From: SIG78 sp045533055
GTDB taxonomy: Bacteria > Verrucomicrobiota > Lentisphaeria > Victivallales > Victivallaceae
NCBI GenBank assembly: GCA_045533055.1
Contig: JAZSHD010000143.1
Span: 1-33,878 of the forward strand
Direction: 5' to 3'
DNA length: 33,878 bases
Shown here: positions 30,966 to 33,878 of the stretch, piece by piece
Numbering within the stretch: position 1 is the first letter of the stretch
How the letters are laid out: the number at the start of each line of letters is the position of its first letter
Position numbers and translations under genes: made by a program
The notes under the pieces: generated by a model
Seen by the model: only the letters and a program-made list of their open reading frames with translations
The model's database searches: none
What the model was told of the DNA's origin: nothing

Positions 30966-33878
30966 ATGAGTTACCAGCTTAAAAATATTTCTGACAAAGA
31001 TTTTGGTACGATTTATGAATTGCAGTCAGGCAAGAATCTGCTTGGCAGATCACGATCGGCAACAATCCGGATTTTATTGGATGATATATCCGGAAAACAA
31101 TGCATCCTCCATTCTAACGGGTTGCAAGTAAAACTTGAAAACCTGAGCCGTTTTGGAACAAGAGTGAATAACAGTAAAGTTACTGAATCTGTTGATTTGG
31201 TCGAAGGAGATATTATCACCTTGGGGGCAAAGTGTAAATTAATTTTGGAGAAACAATCAGAAGATTCTCTGGCTATAGAAAAAGAGATGCTTCTTGTAGG
31301 AGAAAATGATCCTGTACATGATACAGTTATTGAGCCACCGCCTGAAGAACAACCGAATTCTTCAGTATTTTCTTCTTCTAATGACAATATCGGTGAAGTG
31401 ACAGAAACAGCTTCGAGTACAACAACCGATAAGAAACAGGTTATAGAACAAACCTCTGATGAAAAACTTGAAAATGAAAAAATTTTTCTTGAAGAAGAGA
31501 TTCTTAAAGAAAAAACTTTGACTGGATCTATTGAGGAAGATGCAACCGCAGCTACTCGATTTATCGGCGACTTGCCCCAAGCCAATACCTTAACCAGCGA
31601 AGTAGAAGAAGATGTCACTGCCGCGACTCGATTTGTAAGTGATCTGCCCCAGGAAAATTCTTTTTCAGCAGATAAGGAAGATGATGTTACAGCGGTGACT
31701 CGTTTTGTGAGTGATCTGCCCCAAGACAACACCTTGGCCAGTGAAGTGGAAGAAGATGTCACTGCCGCGACTCGATTTGTAAGTGATTTGCCCCAGGAAA
31801 ATTCTTTTTCAGCAGATAAAGAAGATGATGTTACAGCGGTGACTCGTTTTGTGAGTGATCTGCCTCAAGAGGAGATAAGAACTTCAGAGGAAGCAAATGA
31901 TTTGACTGCAGTTACCAGGTTTGCCAGTGATATTTCAGATGACTCCAAGACTCAAGACGCTTTAACAGACGACCACACCGCTGTTACCAGATTTGCAGAT
32001 GAACTTTTAACTGATGACAAACAAAATCCGGAAGATGAAACCGCAGTGACTCGCTTTGCGGAAAATGAAGATGCAGTACAAGTAGAAAATTATGATGCGG
32101 ATGTAACTCTGACACAGTTTGCTGCTGATATTTCCACAAAACCGGCAAGACGTTCTTTGTGGCAGATTATTGCAGGATTATTTTCCCATAATAAAAAAAC
32201 GATTGAAAAAAACGAGAAAATAATTACGGGCAATACTGATGAGTTTCCCGACGGAACTTCATCAGAGGATCTTACGATATCATCTGATGACAAAAACGAG
32301 AGTCAAGACATTCCAGTCGGGATTTTGTTATCTGATGATAAATCTGAAGATGAAGCAAACAGTGACAACACAGATCAAGAAACTATGGAGACGAAAGTCG
32401 AATCGACGCTCCATGAGGATATCACGATGGTTACAGCTGTAACGATGGCGACCTCTTGTGCTGAAAATGTTCCAGAAAACACAGAGAGTGATGATGAGGT
32501 TTCTGAGCAAAAAACAGTTGAGCCAGATACAGACGAAGATACCATAAATGCGGCAAAAAGCCAAGATTTAACATTCGCTGATGCCGATTCCCCAACCAAA
32601 GACAATATTGAAGAATCAAGAATTAAAGCAGATGAAAAAAATACTGAAGGCTCTACTGCCGCATCTGATGCCACAGAAAGTACAGACGCAGTAAAAACAC
32701 GTCCATTGCCTATACCTGTTGATTTAGCGGTGCTTTCAGAAGATTCAGAGAGTATGGAACAACTTGAAGAAGAAATACAACAACAAAGAGGTTCTGAAGA
32801 ATTTTTTGAAGAAGAAGACTCAGGCGATAAAACTAATCCGGATCCAGATGACATAGCGACATTCTTTGAGGAAGAGGAATCGGACAGTACCGAAAAAACA
32901 AATATCAATGAGACTCAAATGCTGCAAACCCGTATTGCCAGTATTGATGAAATCAATTATATCAAAGATCAGGTAAAACGCAGACAACAGAAGCGTTTCT
33001 TTGTTCGTGCAGCAGTATTTGCCTCTATTGCTTTTGCATTGTTTGTCATCTGGCATCTCCGGGCACCGCAGCAGGAAAGTGAACTGTCGTGGCCAATAAC
33101 TAAAGATTCTCAAAAATCCATTGGAACAGTTGTTCCATTTGAACAAGGTTGGCAGGATGGAGGTTTTGACATTTTTTATCCGGATTGTGGGCAGAAAACT
33201 ATTGTTGAAAAAGACGGAAAGAAACGTTTGACTGTTAAAACATATATAGGAAAACGGATTGACACTCCGTTAAGAATAAACATGACCAGATTCAAAGATT
33301 TACAAAGTCTGGAAGAAAGCCGAAAGCAGTCTTTTGCTCGGTTATTAACTGTTATGATGAAGAATAAAAAGGAATTATACACCTTTGATAAAAATTCTTC
33401 CATTATCTTCTTGGGACGTCACAATGGTATCATGTGCAATGTCATTTCTTATCAAAAAGATCAGGATAATAAATCGTATTGGGGCAAACTGTACTTTTTT
33501 AAGCATGGAATGTTTTCCTATTGTTTGACGGCAGAAGTTCCCTTTGATGACAAAAACAGAGCAAAACAATTGCTTGAAGATAATAATTTTATAGATATCA
33601 GTAAACGCTTTGAATATCTGTATTGGGAAGGCAGCGGAGATTTCCGCAGGGGAGACATTCTGACACGCATTGATGAAATCGAAGATGATGTCCGGCGCAA
33701 ATCCCCATTCCAAATTTCTAATTTGGAACGGGGAATACAGAGTATTTTGATACAAGCCAGTCTTGACAGTAATGCGAAATTGAAGGAAAAAGGCTTGGAA
33801 TTACTTGAAAAGCTTCGCAAGAATGAGGATGAACTTTATCGGGAATATGTTGGTAAATGGTTGCTTGCAAAAGCAACA
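30966..33878 (+). CDS. Very large FHA-domain membrane protein with threonine repeat array (cluster 2, cut by window end)
   Basis: An open frame of 971 codons to the last base, with no stop. FHA domain at about 22-95: GR at 27-28 and SRFGT at 61-65 are present, but the SxxH position reads SGKQ (42-45). Residues about 100-670 are an acidic, probably disordered linker containing about nine TAxTRF-type repeats (190-391). A juxtamembrane QTRIASIDEI motif, a membrane helix (about 678-698) and a periplasmic region of over 270 residues follow. The two ends match the 500-residue protein at 13028-14530, and by that alignment only about 35 codons are missing. The roughly 500-residue linker expansion is specific to this copy. 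GGGAG precedes the ATG. Confidence 0.9.
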   Translation, partial: MSYQLKNISDKDFGTIYELQSGKNLLGRSRSATIRILLDDISGKQCILHSNGLQVKLENLSRFGTRVNNSKVTESVDLVEGDIITLGAKCKLILEKQSEDSLAIEKEMLLVGENDPVHDTVIEPPPEEQPNSSVFSSSNDNIGEVTETASSTTTDKKQVIEQTSDEKLENEKIFLEEEILKEKTLTGSIEEDATAATRFIGDLPQANTLTSEVEEDVTAATRFVSDLPQENSFSADKEDDVTAVTRFVSDLPQDNTLASEVEEDVTAATRFVSDLPQENSFSADKEDDVTAVTRFVSDLPQEEIRTSEEANDLTAVTRFASDISDDSKTQDALTDDHTAVTRFADELLTDDKQNPEDETAVTRFAENEDAVQVENYDADVTLTQFAADISTKPARRSLWQIIAGLFSHNKKTIEKNEKIITGNTDEFPDGTSSEDLTISSDDKNESQDIPVGILLSDDKSEDEANSDNTDQETMETKVESTLHEDITMVTAVTMATSCAENVPENTESDDEVSEQKTVEPDTDEDTINAAKSQDLTFADADSPTKDNIEESRIKADEKNTEGSTAASDATESTDAVKTRPLPIPVDLAVLSEDSESMEQLEEEIQQQRGSEEFFEEEDSGDKTNPDPDDIATFFEEEESDSTEKTNINETQMLQTRIASIDEINYIKDQVKRRQQKRFFVRAAVFASIAFALFVIWHLRAPQQESELSWPITKDSQKSIGTVVPFEQGWQDGGFDIFYPDCGQKTIVEKDGKKRLTVKTYIGKRIDTPLRINMTRFKDLQSLEESRKQSFARLLTVMMKNKKELYTFDKNSSIIFLGRHNGIMCNVISYQKDQDNKSYWGKLYFFKHGMFSYCLTAEVPFDDKNRAKQLLEDNNFIDISKRFEYLYWEGSGDFRRGDILTRIDEIEDDVRRKSPFQISNLERGIQSILIQASLDSNAKLKEKGLELLEKLRKNEDELYREYVGKWLLAKAT
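31534..32137 (+). repeat. Array of about nine threonine-rich 'D-x-TAxTRFxxDL' coding repeats
   Basis: Within the FHA protein, residues about 190-391 carry repeats of 20-24 residues. Successive cores are ATAATRFIGDL, VTAATRFVSDL, VTAVTRFVSDL, VTAATRFVSDL, VTAVTRFVSDL, LTAVTRFASDI, HTAVTRFADEL, ETAVTRFAEN and the degenerate VTLTQFAADI. Each core has two threonines three residues apart, preceded by acidic residues. Acidic context and Thr-rich cores suit Ser/Thr kinase substrates and FHA ligands. Confidence 0.93.
31596..31883 (+). repeat. Tandem 144-base duplication inside the repeat array
   Basis: Units 31596-31739 and 31740-31883 (48 codons each, two protein repeats per unit) are nearly identical. 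In the 42-codon core I count four base differences, all silent (GTA/GTG, CTG/TTG, AAG/AAA, CCC/CCT). This shows a recent duplication with the protein sequence kept. Confidence 0.92.

Noticed and set aside
31013..31762. 249-codon frame on the minus strand
   Set aside because: It lies entirely within the frame of the large FHA protein and is a low-complexity Ser/Val-rich shadow of the acidic repeat region. The + strand frame has FHA residues, a ribosome binding site and a paralogue.

Overview
The window is a one-strand block of about 34 kb in which every credible gene reads on the + strand, mostly with overlaps or gaps under 30 bases. It encodes two collinear, paralogous Tad-like (Flp / type IVb pilus, type II/IV-secretion-like) assembly systems placed head to tail. 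Secretins with signal peptides imply a bacterium with an outer membrane. The Tad ATPases fused to FHA domains, the extra FHA membrane proteins and the eukaryote-like Ser/Thr kinase suggest a lineage rich in Ser/Thr phosphosignalling. A PVC-superphylum member (for example Lentisphaerota) or a deltaproteobacterium-like lineage would fit, but no marker gene is present and this is only a guess.

Bases 1-250 hold an (AGCA)n repeat running off the left edge, then successive stem-loops. The last one looks like an intrinsic terminator and ends only a few bases before the first ribosome binding site. Cluster 1 (262-16805) encodes two Flp-like prepilins, a prepilin peptidase, a TadE-like minor pilin, a large TadG-like protein, a private cassette (two exported unknown proteins and a third pilin), a second TadE-like protein, a small exported protein, RcpC/CpaB, a secretin, an FHA-TadA ATPase, TadB, TadC, an FHA-membrane protein and a double-FHA membrane protein. 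A third TadA/VirB11-like ATPase without FHA (16825-17898) sits at the junction.

Cluster 2 (17913 to the right edge) repeats the order: two prepilins, peptidase, TadE-like, TadG-like, TadE-like, small exported protein, a transmembrane Ser/Thr kinase found only here, a possible 54-codon gene, RcpC/CpaB, secretin, FHA-TadA, TadB, TadC and a very large FHA-membrane protein cut by the window end. That last protein has about nine TAxTRF-type threonine repeats between its FHA domain and its membrane segment. Its cluster 1 paralogue has none.

Expected working: the peptidase processes prepilins and TadE-like proteins, the FHA-TadA ATPase drives the TadB/TadC inner-membrane platform, and pilin or cargo passes RcpC and the secretin. 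No TadZ/CpaE, TadD or RcpB is recognisable. FHA domains are phosphothreonine readers, so the kinase in cluster 2 could control assembly through FHA binding. The co-occurrence of the kinase with the threonine repeat array, in cluster 2 only, is the most interesting point of the window and is a hypothesis.
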